The notes beneath the pieces are model-generated. The model made no database searches. It saw only the letters and a program-made list of their open reading frames with translations, and was not told the origin of the DNA. This document shows positions 23,895-34,285 of a DNA stretch of 64,000 nt, in pieces. Both the position numbers and the translations under genes were made by a program. Origin of the DNA: Gigaspora margarita (taxonomy: Eukaryota; Glomeromycota; Glomeromycetes; Diversisporales; Gigasporaceae); the NCBI GenBank assembly GCA_009809945.1, contig WTPW01000418.1:263697-327696 (forward strand). The letters are read 5' to 3'. Numbering within the stretch: position 1 is the stretch's first letter; each line of letters opens with the position of its first letter.

Positions 23895-23934
23895 TAATGT
23901 GTAAATAAATACAGTAAATAAAGAGCGTCACTCG

Positions 23935-23964
23935 ACGTCCCCAGGTAATTACTACCTTGGGGTT
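23935..23964 (+). other. LINE 3' terminal hairpin
   Basis: CCCCAGGTA facing TACCTTGGGG, with a short loop, lies just before the poly(A) run. A 3' hairpin is a plausible recognition site for the element's own reverse transcriptase. Confidence 0.55.
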
Positions 23965-24008
23965 NAAAAAAAAAAAAAAAAAATATATATATAACAGTGA
24001 TTATAATA

Positions 24009-24117
24009 CAGTTTTGATGATATAATGTATTTTTAATATAAAAAAATGGTAACATATTTTATTGTGATTATATAGAAGTTGTGATTGTATAGGGATGACG
24101 ATAGAGGGGGATGACTG
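24009..24117. mobile_element. pogo-like MITE remnant
   Basis: CAGTTTTGATGA at the left and the complement CAGTCATCCCCCTCTATCG at the right lie between TA dinucleotides. The right end (CCCCCTCTATCGTCATCCC) is of pogo type. Its counterpart in unit 2 (about 50405-50517) has a decayed left end, so the element predates the duplication. Confidence 0.5.
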
Positions 24118-24121
24118 TATA

Positions 24122-24980
24122 AGAAATCGGAAGGAATAACTAAATTTGTATATGTGGCAAGTTATATACTTGTTGTATTTAGAAAATATATCCAAAAACT
24201 AAAATGGTCAATAAAACTTAATATTATATATAGTCAACTTATACAAAAACTTTTAGTACCTGCTCTAAATTTGACTTTCAAGTATCTATTTTCCAGGTTT
24301 TAATCTAGTCAAACAAATCAGCATCCATTAATCAAAAAAAAACTTTATCATTTACTCGACTTCTTTCTAATAAAAGACCTTTACAAACTTAAAAAAAAAA
24401 AGATAAGTTACAAAGAGCAAAACAAAGAATGCAAAATGGAAAAAGAGAAGCAATCCAGAAAAATCCAATAGAATATTAAAAAGGCTGCAATTAAAAAAGA
24501 AAAGAACATTCACAAAAAATTAAAATACTATATAGCAATTTCTTTATTATATAAATTTTATGTCAATATAGATATCACTAATAAAGTTCTATTTTTGATA
24601 TATTGATATGTAAATTATCTTGATATGTCATAATTCCCCAAGTAAAACAATCATTTTTTTGGAAGTTAAACTGCTTTTTTTAAAAAAAAATTAAGGTGTT
24701 TTTGGGTTGATTAAGTCGGATATTAGATTATTTCAATAATTTAGAACCAAATTTTTTCCTGAGGACTTTTACAATTAGAACTCTTAGATGCGCCTTTACT
24801 ACCAGTAGTAAAAAAATTGAAGTCACATTCATTCATTAAAAAATTTTTTTTATTAAATTTTTTTTTATAAAGTTTATTTGTAAATCAATACTACATGTTT
24901 TTTTGAAGGTTAGGTTATAAATATTATAAATAAAGTTTCTCGCAATTACGCAGTTCTAATTATCTAATATAAAATAACAA
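24122..24980. other. downstream flank of kelch copy 1, duplicated
   Basis: AT-rich, no gene. It matches 50520-50960 and 51686-52010 in unit 2, which additionally holds a hAT element. It presumably includes the 3' untranslated region of the kelch gene. Confidence 0.55.
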
Positions 24981-25110
24981 TGCTAGAATGGTGCTTCATG
25001 TGGCATTTTAGTTTTATCTGTATCGATTTTATCTAGCCCATATTCCTTTTTTATAACAATGAATAACAAAATGCAAAAAACAATACCAACAGCTATACCA
25101 ACAATATTTA

Positions 25111-27013
25111 TTACATTGTTAATATTCGATCCGTTGTTAATACCCGACCCATTGTTAATACTCGATCCATTGAGTCGCCAGGTGTAAAGGTAGTTACCCA
25201 TGTTTTGCACGGCATATCTAGTAAATAAATGCGAGAGCTCATTTCACTTGGCGGTGCTGAATTACCAGTAATATTTCCTATTATTATTTGTTATAATATA
25301 GTAAAATATTAATTTTATTAGAAACAAATAATGATAATAATAATAAGACCAATTCTATTTTGACCCTGGTTAAAGTTACCCTCTCTTAGAATTTAGGGTT
25401 AGTGTGGGTCGGAATAACATTAATAATAGCCAGAATTATGTTAATGCTGACTAGGGGTTTTTAATATAAAAACACAACTATTATTAACATAATTCCGGCC
25501 CAATCTAACTCTAAATTCTAAGAGGGGGTCACTTTGACCCGGGTCAAAATAGAATTTTCCTGATAATATATATATATAATCACCGAAAGCGACAATGATA
25601 TAATTTTTGTATAAATTAGCAGTATGAACAGCTATTGAAGGTGGTTTACTTCCAAAAGTAATTAGCTCAGAATATTCATAAGGTTCAGTTGCAATATTTA
25701 GCGACACAAACACTGGCGTAACAGCAGTAAGATTGTAACCATAACCTAAGATAATAATTAATTAATATTAGATCTATTTAATTAATAATAGATTACAAGT
25801 GTCTTACTTGAGACTCCGCCTATTATAATAATTTCATTATTATCTGATGTCAATGTTGCAGTATGTGCTACTCGAGGTTGAATAATAATTGACTTATTTC
25901 GTAAAACTGCATACTTATATATTATGAAAATTTCACAATTATTATAATTATCTTGTTTTAAAGAAAGAAGAGTCAAACGTGTACTTTGTATGACCAAGTT
26001 GATGAAATCGTATCGAACACAGAAATCTATTGGGCATTTAAAAATCCCAATCCACATTTTATACATAATATATGAAATTTGATATTTCTAAATTATGTGA
26101 AAATAACTCACATTTCTCATATCTATTAGTTCCGCAACAAACCCAGGTTGAGTCTGAGAGACACCACCAATGTAAAGAATCTTACCATTTAAAAGCAATA
26201 CTGGAGCAGCATGACTTTGAGGTAAAGGAGCATTGGCTGCATTAGTCTTATTCCATGATAACAATACTGTATCAAAAGTGTATAAGTCATTATAACATAT
26301 GAACGTAGGTGATCCTGTGTCTATATGCACTCTCCCTCCAAATATGTATATTTTATTCTCATCTATAATTGTTGATGTTGATCTACGTCTAGTCGGTGAC
26401 ATCCCTATTTGAGGATACGACCAAAATTCCGCATCTGACTTGTAAAAATAAATAAATTGATTTGATGCGTTGTACGTTTTACTTATTTCTTCTATCATTA
26501 ATGTTTGATTGGAAGTTACAGTTATATTATTATCAACTTTATTAAGAAGTGCGAGATCTTGCTGTACACCTCCAATGAGATACACATCCTTTCTATTAGG
26601 TCCTCCGAGCACTGCGGTACCTAATTGTTATATGTATATTAAATTTTTTTTTTTATGATAGATATTCAATTTAAAATATCAAGTCTAATAGGCTAACCTT
26701 TTTTATTTCCGTATTTCATTCGTGCAGAAGTATTAGAAAGATCTACATACGGAGGATTACTAGTAGAGAATTGAGATAAAAGACTTAGAGAAAAAACTTC
26801 ATCTGATAAGTTATATACTCTTATTGGACTCTTAATTGGATTTGTAGATGAAATAAAACGAGATCCTCCCATAAAATAGATAATGTCGTCAACTATTATT
26901 GCTACATGACCTGCTCGAGCTTCCGGTACAAAATCAGCATTTCCGAAAATCTTTAATGTAAAAATAATTATAAAAAAAATAAATTTGCTTGATTTATTTT
27001 TAGACCCCACATT
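25111..27013 (-). CDS. kelch-repeat protein, copy 1 (six exons, damaged at both ends)
   Basis: Inferred minus-strand exons are 26698-27013, 26112-26620, 25985-26026, 25808-25913, 25584-25745 and 25111-25277. All introns are GT-AG and exon phases join correctly. Kelch blades are marked by IIYFMGGSR, VYLIGGV, IYIFGGR, ILYIGGVS and IIIIGGVSS; SRIYLLDMPCKTWVTTFTPG ends the propeller. The leader FIFFIIIFTLKIFG looks like a signal peptide. The only suitable ATG (27013) is out of frame by one base, because an A-run near codon 7 is one short compared with copy 2. In the last exon a 10-bp loss relative to copy 2 shifts frame, giving a stop at 25111-25113 before the Asn/Gly linker and membrane helix (INIVGIAVGIVFCILLFIVI), still readable in another frame down to 24983. 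Family role: secreted or membrane-tethered binding propeller; ligand unknown. Confidence 0.75.
25351..25556. mobile_element. MITE inside kelch intron 5 (copy 1)
   Basis: Inverted ends AATTCTATTTTGACCC lead into long imperfect arms (about 80 bp) around a 40-bp centre. The same element is in copy 2 at 52879-53065, so it entered before the duplication. It enlarges the intron to 306 bp against about 70-85 bp for introns 1-4. No coding capacity. A clear target duplication was not found. Confidence 0.75.
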
Positions 27014-27298
27014 TTAACCATAATAAATCAAGTAAAATTTAAGTCTTGAGTTCTAATTTCAAGAACTGAATTCAAATCAGCGGCATTTTTACGGGTACTT
27101 TGTATATCCTTAGTAGGAATGGTTGTTCCATGCGAATCTTCTTTTAATATTACTATTTTCGTGTTAATAAAGTTGAGCGAATAAATTTCATGGTTCATAC
27201 ATAGAAATGGAACTACGCTTTAGTATATAAGAAACGTTACACTAATTACACTTCATCATATCACGTGAAATCATGCAATACGCATTTGTTTCAGTGGA
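27014..27298. other. upstream flank of kelch copy 1
   Basis: Probably holds the kelch promoter. It is duplicated at about 54530-54712 and 56749-56845 in unit 2. No further gene. Confidence 0.5.
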
Positions 27299-27310
27299 GT
27301 ACCCTAGCCA

Positions 27311-27954
27311 CGGAGGATCTACGGACAGTTCTTATGGACAGTAAGGACTAGGGTGTCCAGGATTATGCGATGCGATATTATGCGCATAATTTGCTATTTT
27401 TCGCATCGCATATGCTTCGCATAAACAAGCAAAAAAAAGCATAAATCACGTGAATAAAAGTTGATTGGTTGTTGGGAATATGTTAACTTCATCCGGCAAG
27501 CTTTAAATTTGTAATTTAGGTGACAGAGTGATGATAGAATGTAGGTCCCGAAAAGTTCCGATGTGGAAAATGAATGAACTTAAATTACGAGCATAGTTGG
27601 AGCAAAATTTTTGGTGAACGTCCGAAAAAATCCGAAAAACAGAACTAAAAGAATTAATTACATATAATAAAAATCGCATAATCGACCTAATTGATCGCAT
27701 AATTTTAAATTTATTTCGCATCCATCGCATAATCAACCTCAGTTCGGCCGCATAATTTACCTCATCGCATCGCATAATCCTGGACACCCTAGTAAGGACA
27801 GTGCAATTCACGTGATATTACTAAAACACCTACTAAAACCCTAACCCTAACTGTCCCTAGAAGAAAAGTATTCTCACGAAAAAAATTTATAAAGGCCGAG
27901 ACTAACTATTCACGTGATTTTATCTGTCCCTAAGAACTGTCCGTAGATCGTCCG
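27311..27954. mobile_element. MULE-like MITE, 9-bp target duplication, middle of the nest
   Basis: The left end CGGAGGATCTACGGACAG and the complement of the right end (CGGACGATCTACGGACAG) are inverted. The duplication CCCTAGCCA (27302-27310 and 27955-27963) is perfect and 9 bp long, as for Mutator-like elements. CACGTGA occurs near both ends. It hosts the hAT at 27349-27791. Confidence 0.75.
27349..27791. mobile_element. hAT-like MITE, ATGCGATGCG-word ends, innermost of the nest
   Basis: The ends TAGGGTGTCCAGGATTATGC are perfectly inverted for at least 20 bp, and the 8-bp duplication GTAAGGAC (27341-27348, 27792-27799) is perfect. GCGATGCGAT and CGCATAAT words fill both ends. Relatives are at 47690-48240 and 57022-57265. 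The open frame on the minus strand inside is a by-product of the repeated word. Confidence 0.9.
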
Positions 27955-28172
27955 CCCTAGCCATGGCAAAAAAATTCGGGTCATGTGACGAACTGCAGTA
28001 AAATTAGTCAATAAGGATTTCCAATTTAGTGTAACTTTATACGATCAGGCAAAATTCAAATCAAAACGTTCGTTCTAAAGAAAACTTAAAGATTTTTATC
28101 GGTTATCACGTGACCCGAACTTTTTTTGCCATTGCTAGGTACTCTTTCTAGTGGAGTATTTTAGGAATTTTA

Positions 28173-28406
28173 CAGGAGGGGATGGTCCCCAAAATTCCGG
28201 GTTGGATGCGCCGGATCTGGGTTGGTGTTTAGCTCAAGTTGTTAGCAGGTTCTATAGCAAAATTATCAGCTGGCCATTTTTTACTTAATGAATGGATATG
28301 ATTTAATAGTATGATCTTGGGGCAAAATTGATCAATTCCGATCCAGCCGACCATGATTCCGACGCACTCCGAAGTATACCGACCCGGAATTTGGGGGACG
28401 CCCCTG
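28173..28406. mobile_element. TA-target MITE, CAGGGG family
   Basis: The left end CAGGAGGGGATGGTCCCC and the complement of the right end (CAGGGGCGTCCCCCAAAT) are inverted, with TA on each side. The second copy is 42744-42978, with shared interior (AGCAGGTTCTAT, GATCTTGGGGCAAAATTGAT). The TA target and CAGGGG ends suggest the Tc1-mariner/pogo group. Confidence 0.75.
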
Positions 28407-28429
28407 TATGAGTTTTAACGATCATAATT

Positions 28430-28683
28430 CCATGCATTAACATGATGATCAGATAAGATCCTTAATGATTATAAATTCCGTGCATTGACGCGCACAAAAA
28501 CATTCATTTTGTTTTTTTTTTTTTTTTTTTTTTTTTTGCCTTAATAATAATTTCCGTGCATTGATACGCACAAATTAAGCAAATACTAATTTGCTTTATT
28601 TTTTTTTTTTTACTCTTATAATTTTATTAGAATAAATGTCCTTGTCGCCCCCGTTACATGACATGTTTGTCACGGGTCATGTG
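28430..28683. repeat. direct repeats around T-runs
   Basis: AATTCCGTGCATTGACGCGC (about 28476) and TTTCCGTGCATTGATACGC (about 28551) are two copies of one phrase, each followed by a long T-run. A third, weaker one is near 28426. No gene. Confidence 0.6.
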
Positions 28684-29479
28684 CAGGGCCGATGATTTTC
28701 TGCATTTCACGGAATGCCGCAGAAATCATGGAATCGGGTTGTAAACATGGAATGTGTTACAGGTAACGCAGAATTCTCACAGATTGCTTATTTTGCGGGT
28801 AATACAAACTCCCGGAGAGGAAATAGCCAATCGGAAAGTGCAAATTTTGACTATTCCGGATCAGCCCGATGAAGAATTCGAACACGCGTAAAGAAAAAAG
28901 CAAAATATGCAAATGCTAATGTTTAAATCGATCTTGGTGCACTAATTAAAAATGACGGGAATATTTACTTGTCATGCATTACTGGATAGGGTTAGTAGGT
29001 GACATTTTACTAAAATTTTGCAAGGAATTTGTTTTGTTAATGCATAAAAAGGTGATTTCTTAGGCGAAGTTTTGTGGTAAGTGGGAAATTAGTAAATGCT
29101 TGGTTGTCATAGTAGACAATAAGATTTTTTTTTTTGTATAAATGTAATAATAATGCCGACAATGGCGAAATAAATCAAGTTAAATATTGTTGTAAGAAAA
29201 TAATGCTGGAATAAATCAAGTTGTTATTGTTATTGAAATGGAGTTGATGCTAAAAAGGATAAGCATCAATGCAAATCAATTAAGTGCCATTGTTATCATA
29301 TTACAAAAAAAAAAATAATTGCAGAATGTATATATTTTTAATACATTACGCAGAATTTTAAAAATTGATCACGGAAATACTGCAGAAAAAGCAATTTATG
29401 ATGCACAGAATTTTTGCAGAATTTGATTTCATCACGGACGGAATTGGCAATTTGTCACCGCAAAAAATCATTGGCCCTG
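28684..29479. mobile_element. hAT-like element, 796 bp
   Basis: The left end CAGGGCCGATGATTTTCTGC and the complement of the right end (CAGGGCCAATGATTTTTTGC) are inverted. The 8-bp duplication GTCATGTG (28676-28683 and 29480-29487) is perfect. Beneath the ends are words such as CACGGAA and GCAGAA. A segment at about 28820-28890 resembles 49650-49693, so a piece of another repeat is embedded. No transposase frame. Confidence 0.88.
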
Positions 29480-29559
29480 GTCATGTGCAATATAAACAAT
29501 GATTATTGATTATTATTGATAATCATTGTATTTTTTATTTGCTTTCGCTTTCTCTTAGT

Positions 29560-29965
29560 TTGACCCGTGTGCATGTCTAACTAATCTTTATTTTTTTTAG
29601 GCAATAGTCTTGTTACTAGAGTTGTCATTGCTGGAATCGTCTTTGGAGTTGTCATTGCTAGAGTTGTCTTTGGAGTTGCCATTTTTGGAGTTACTATTTC
29701 GTCGCATTCTTGATTACTCTTTCAGTGTGGTGGCTTTTTCATAGTTTGACCTGTGTATATGTAACAACACTTGTTTTAAGAAAAAAGTCTTGTCACTGAA
29801 GTTGTTGTTGGACTGCCTTGTTTTTTTTGCAGGTAGCAGTTTCGTTACTTGCATCATATTCTTGTTCATTTTCAGTGTAGTGGGTTTTTCATAGTTTGTC
29901 CTGCATACGTGTTTAACTGCTATTGTTTTGTTTAAAAATAATAGTCTCTTCACTGGTTCATCATT
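29560..29965. repeat. imperfect tandem repeat, about 165-bp unit
   Basis: Phrases like CATAGTTTGACCTGTGTATATG, each followed within 60 bp by a T/A-run and AGTCTTGTTACT, occur three times (about 29565, 29735, 29890). A shorter repeat GGAGTTGTCATTGCTAGAG runs at 29608-29690. Confidence 0.6.
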
Positions 29966-30624
29966 GGTGATGCATTTTGGAGTCTTTTTAGCCTGGTACG
30001 ACTACATTATATTTGGTGATGTGAATTCATCATTTGAATAGGTTTTGTGGCATCAATTTAGGGTTCATTTTTGGAGTTTCACTTATTTTAGTTCATTGTA
30101 TTGTGCTATGTTACGGTGGTTTAGGGTCAGATAAAGGTTAGGATTGAGTTAGTATAATAGAATAAGATAGCATTTTCAGGTAAGGGTTAGATAAGTGTTT
30201 ACTTATTCAGCATGGAATTATATATTAAAGTATTTGTATTAAAAATTTAATTAATAAAATAATTAAAATTAGTTAATTAAATACCAAATATAGTTAATAA
30301 AACTTATAAAATTTAGCTAATAAAATTAATACATGAAATTTAGTTAAAAAATAATGCATATACAATATTTATTATTATGTATATATGTATGGATATATTC
30401 TATTATATGTTACCTACACATAAACATGCACGAGACAATGCATGTAAAACCACATAAAATTGCATGTTATTACATGCACTATTGCATGGAATTTGTGCCT
30501 TATTATGTGCTGTAAACGTGCTTTCCCATACATTGTCTCATATAGATTTACGTGCAGGTTCATGTGGTTCTATATCCAAACTTTCGTGTGTATTGCAGTA
30601 TCATTTTGTGCTGCAATTTGTTAT
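29966..30624. other. AT-rich non-coding stretch
   Basis: No gene. From about 30420 there are many ACATGCA/TGCATGT words (loosely palindromic); the open frames at 30460-30770 follow from these and from the adjoining pseudogene. The 5' third of the F-box gene of unit 2 has no counterpart here. Confidence 0.5.
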
Positions 30625-30758
30625 AGGAACTTTTTATTTTCTTATAGCAGGCCCTTACACGATTAATCGAGTACCAAATATTTTAGCGAAAAATATTGAA
30701 TATATTAAAGATTTAATATTACATGTGAAATTTGTTCTATTTCCTCCAAGGCAGAATA

Positions 30759-31076
30759 CCGTATGTATCTGAAAATAAGCTACCTTTTTTGGCCAAAAAA
30801 TTACACAAAAAAACGCAGAGTAGATTATTTTTAAAATATTGAGTTTTTTGAAAAAATTAAAAAACGTACTAATAAAAAGATGTCCAAATGACACCAAATT
30901 TTTACGATAAGTGTATTTTGATGTTCTAAACAAGTTTACTTAATGGCACTTTTGAGGTTAACTTAGTAAATTTTAGACTTGTATATGTAGCAACTGCTAA
31001 CGGAATTTTTAAGATTTTTGAAAAAAATCAGGGGATAGCTTATTTTAGGTAGTAGCTTATTTTTGGACATATACGG
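30759..31076. mobile_element. TA-target MITE, CCGTAT family, in pseudogene
   Basis: The left end CCGTATGTATCTGAAAATAA and the complement of the right end (CCGTATATGTCCAAAAATAA) are inverted. TA at 30757-30758 and 31077-31078 is single in the paralogue (GAATATCCGTC near 58581). TTCTAAACAAGTTTACTTAA at about 30914 matches the motif of the 12-13.6 kb palindrome array. Confidence 0.85.
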
Positions 31077-31273
31077 TATCCGTCAAAGGATAATTATGAA
31101 AATAATAGATAACATAATGTAATTGCAAGAGCAGTTTTGATATGTAAAGACCTTGTACATTTGTGGAAAAAAATTGGTTACTATGAAATTTGTGAAGATT
31201 TTAATGACCTTGTTATGCAAGGTGCACTTCTCCTTCTTTTCCCACCAACACTATCTGCAGAGTGGATTAGGCT

Positions 31274-31453
31274 AGGACCCCGAAATATATATAGATAGGT
31301 CAGGTTAATTATAGGGTTACTAAAAAAGGAAAGATTTGCAGAAAAAACTTCAAAAATAAGCAAAAAAATTACTATAAATAGAAAAGATCTATATAAAAAA
31401 CCTCAAAAATAAGCAAACTCATACCTGACCTATCTATGTATATTTTGGGTCCT
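31274..31453. mobile_element. hAT-like MITE in pseudogene
   Basis: The left end AGGACCCCGAAATATATATA and the complement of the right end (AGGACCCAAAATATACATAG) are inverted. ATTAGGCT is duplicated perfectly (31266-31273, 31454-31461) and single in the paralogue (GATTAGGCCTGATA near 58769). The 8-bp target fits hAT. Confidence 0.85.
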
Positions 31454-31670
31454 ATTAGGCTAATATAAAAGCAATTAATGCACAATTAACTAAATTAACT
31501 AATATTGGCTTTCAATTAAGTTATGGTGTTATTGGCAACATTTTTTATCTTTTTTAAAATCATTTAGAAGAAATTGGTGAAGCTTTAGTAGGCTCATTTA
31601 TGGAAGTAAAAAATGAATTAAGCAAAATTTTCTTACTATATTGTTTGATTAAAACAATTAAATTAGATAA

Positions 31671-31822
31671 GGGCACTAATATTTATTACCTAATATCCAT
31701 TTACTATAGGGGCTTACCCCCCACCCCCAGGTAAGATTTTATTTTAGCCAATCAAATTTAACTAACTAACTAAGGTAAGATTTTTCTTGATCCCCCACCC
31801 CATAAAATAAATATCAATAGCC
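31671..31822. mobile_element. PIF/Harbinger-like MITE (TAA) in pseudogene
   Basis: The left end GGGCACTAATATTTATT and the complement of the right end (GGCTATTGATATTTATTT) are inverted. TAA is duplicated (31668-31670, 31823-31825) and single in the paralogue at about 58987. CCCCCCACCCCC-type runs lie on both sides of the centre. Confidence 0.8.
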
Positions 31823-31912
31823 TAATAATTTAAAAACATTTAATGTCTGAAATTTCTTCTGTAGACTTCTATCTGATCTTGAAACTATCTTTAACAAAGC
31901 AATTGATCATTA

Positions 31913-32139
31913 GGCTGTTTTTAGTTGATGTTTAGGTTAATATCACCCTCCCCTGCTTAACTGTCCCTAAAAATTAAACAAGCCAATCACAATGCAGTAT
32001 AAACTTCATTAGTCATATGATTAATGTTGACCAATGAGATGTGATCAGGATTTGTTTAATTTATATGTGTTTGTTTAATTCCCCCCTCATGACTGAGTCT
32101 AAACATTGACGTTAACCTAAAAATCAACTAGAAACAGCC
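31913..32139. mobile_element. PIF/Harbinger-like MITE (TTA) in pseudogene
   Basis: The left end GGCTGTTTTTAGTTGATGTT and the complement of the right end (GGCTGTTTCTAGTTGATTTT) are inverted. TTA is duplicated (31910-31912, 32140-32142) and single in the paralogue near 59073. The GGCTGTT start is shared with the MITE at 18255-18509. Confidence 0.85.
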
Positions 32140-32505
32140 TTATTATAATGTTATATATAATGATAATTTTGTTAAACCACTTATTCTATCTCCAAAGTGG
32201 GTACTGATAAAATTTGATACAGATGCGCAACTAACAACTCGTTGTTTCGAAAACAAACTTTAAATTTGTGTTGGCATTGATCAGCAACTTAAACTAACTC
32301 CTAATCTCAATATCCCAATTAGCATAAGTCAATATGTATTTAATGAGACATATAACATTTTCAAGATTTATTGTAATGGCAAAAATTTTTTTCGACCTTC
32401 TTATTTGGAATTAATTTTGCAATGCTTCAGCGTAGAAATTTTTGAAATATTATTTGGTCATTATTTACCAAGTTTGTTTAACTTAAAAATTACTTTTTCA
32501 TTAGC

Positions 32506-33468
32506 TAGGGATGTTACAGTCCATTCTGGGTTAAAAAGACTGGGTCTGAGCAGCAGACCACAAACTGGACCAAATTTCATAAACTGGTCCATGGACCAGT
32601 CCTAGTTTAGTCCAGTTCAAGGACTAGTCTACCTGCAGCCAATAGGATTAGAGAATTTTAACTATTGTATTACACACAAAGTATACTATATAATACTACT
32701 ATTAGCCCTGCTGATCTGGCCCCAGGTATTGGAAGTTACGGAATAGCTGCACTCAAAATGTCAGATCTGCTATTTCTGGCAGATCAGCCATTTCTCCCTA
32801 TATAGCAGATCAGGAAGAAATCACAGATATGGAAGTACTGGAATAAATGATAGATCTAGCAGTTCTGTCAGAAATGCTATATCTTTTATTAATAGATATT
32901 TACTATATATACGGGCGATATTTGCTTCACTTTGTAGACATGTTTGCATGATATTTCAATTATATTAATAAAGACACTCTAATTGATTCTATAAATTACA
33001 TCATACTCTCTTTCGAATTGCCAAATCACACTATACATAAATCCTCTTGCTTATATAAATACTAACAACTATGATATACTACTGCACAGTCCTGTGTCTC
33101 TGTGCTCACATGACTTTCTGTTAATAGTTGCCTTGTTAGTCTCAGTTTTTGAAAAGTAATTCACAGGTTAATGCTATGAATGTTTATAATCAAAACTTGA
33201 TAATGAGCCAATCAAGCAAATTGAAAATCGATGCTAGTTTTATTTTTATTTTTATTTTTTTTCTGTCTTTTTTTTTCCTAAGCCAATTTTTTTTAATTTG
33301 CCTTTCTCTTTTTTTTAACCTGTTTTTTTTTATTTTTTATTTTTTTATTATTATTTTTTTTTATAGATGGACTGATCTGAACTAATTTTAATTTATAGAC
33401 CATGGATACTTAGACCAGTTCAAAAGACTAGTTCAGATCACAGTTCTTGCCAGACTGTAACATCCCTA
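32506..33468. mobile_element. hAT-like element, GGTCTGGACC-word ends, in pseudogene
   Basis: The ends TAGGGATGTTACAGTC are perfectly inverted for 16 bp. Flanks TCATTAGC and CTATTACC read as a decayed 8-bp duplication of the paralogue's CCATTACC (about 59437). GACCAGT, GGACCAG and CTGGACC words fill both ends; GCAGATC words follow at about 32700-32880. A T-rich tract spans 33235-33360. No transposase. Confidence 0.75.
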
Positions 33469-33745
33469 CTATTACCTATGCAAATCATTAAAATTATACA
33501 ATATGATATAATATCACCTTCAAATAATAAGAAAAGAACAAACTATCATGCACTAAAAGAATGGAAGCAAAAGTTACAATCAATATTTGATAATTGAACT
33601 GAAACAATCTTTGTATTTCAAAATTATCATCTTTCTGTATTTTGGGGAAAAAAGCTGTGCGCTTCTAAAATTAAGTAAGATATAGATATAAGTAAACCTC
33701 CTAATAATGCAAATATATATGCTATCAGATGAAAATAGTATAAAA

Positions 33746-34285
33746 AATGTCTAAATTAATTCTATTTAACATATGATTATGATACATATCAAAACAGTCC
33801 TTTTTTACAATATTTTATTTTGAGATAATTTGATTTGTTTTAATTTTTGGACTAATCCAGGATTAATTAAATTTCATGATTTTGATTAGTCAAATATAAC
33901 AGATGACTATCAGGTAATCTTGTGTTGTATTGGCTTCTTGTAATTTTTCTTTTACAATTATCTTGAATATTTATTGTGCAAATCAACTTTTATTCAACAA
34001 ATTGCAAAAAAGGGCTGTTTTAATATATAACACTCTATATATGATTATGATATATGATTATGTATATGATAATGATATATGATTATAATATATGATTATA
34101 ATATATACTCAATAAGCTATATTATTACTATTTGCTTATCCTATATCAGCTATATCTTGATATGTATCTCATTGAAATGCTGAATTGATTGCACCAAAAA
34201 TGTCACAGATTGGTCCGCATTATGTAATTTTGTCTAGAATTAATTTTTTAATAAGTATGTAAAATTATCTCATTAATATTTTTAC
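33746..34285. other. 3' flank of the F-box pseudogene
   Basis: Matches 59735-59990 downstream of the better gene, with about 270 bp extra (roughly 33790-34040) that carry no recognisable structure. Confidence 0.55.

Larger units (their letters stand above)
18562..23983 (+). mobile_element. full-length L1/Tx1-like LINE retrotransposon
   Basis: Two overlapping reading frames, a 3' hairpin and a poly(A) tail ending in TATATA make a complete non-LTR element of 5.4 kb. It is flanked by ATATAACAG (18553-18561 and 23989-23997). The paralogous empty site in unit 2 (about 50385-50400, AAATATAACAATGATTAT) proves the insertion followed the duplication. The 5' untranslated part is only about 9 bp. Several N bases fall in ORF1 and at the start of the tail. 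Confidence 0.92.
27303..28139. mobile_element. outer MITE of a three-level nest
   Basis: The left end CCTAGCCATGGCAAAAAAAT (split at 27310 by an insertion and resumed at 27956) and the complement of the right end (CCTAGCAATGGCAAAAAAAG) are inverted. TAC (or GTAC) flanks both sides. Without insertions the element is about 185 bp. A CACGTGA-type word lies inside each end. It hosts 27311-27954. Confidence 0.7.
30625..33745 (+). pseudogene. F-box-like family pseudogene, 5' truncated, five insertions
   Basis: Matches 58405-59730 of the better copy, starting just before a conserved pyrimidine-rich ATAG/ACAG site and CAGGCCCTTACACG. The first third of the gene is absent. Five transposons interrupt it: 30759-31076, 31274-31453, 31671-31822, 31913-32139 and 32506-33468. 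About 45 bp are also missing just before the first insertion, and small indels and stops are scattered through the rest. For each transposon the other copy keeps the uninterrupted sequence. Where that copy has an in-frame stop (58592), this one reads AAG. Clearly non-functional. Confidence 0.88.

Noticed and set aside
27830-27850. CCCTAACCCTAA tracts (also near 15515, 50195, 57465, 62210) as telomere remnants
   Set aside because: Only two or three units each, scattered and mostly inside mobile elements; not enough for a chromosome end or fusion.
30460-30772. Two overlapping open frames rich in Cys, His and Leu
   Set aside because: Made by TGCATGT/ACATGCA words running into the F-box pseudogene; the frames do not match the paralogue's.
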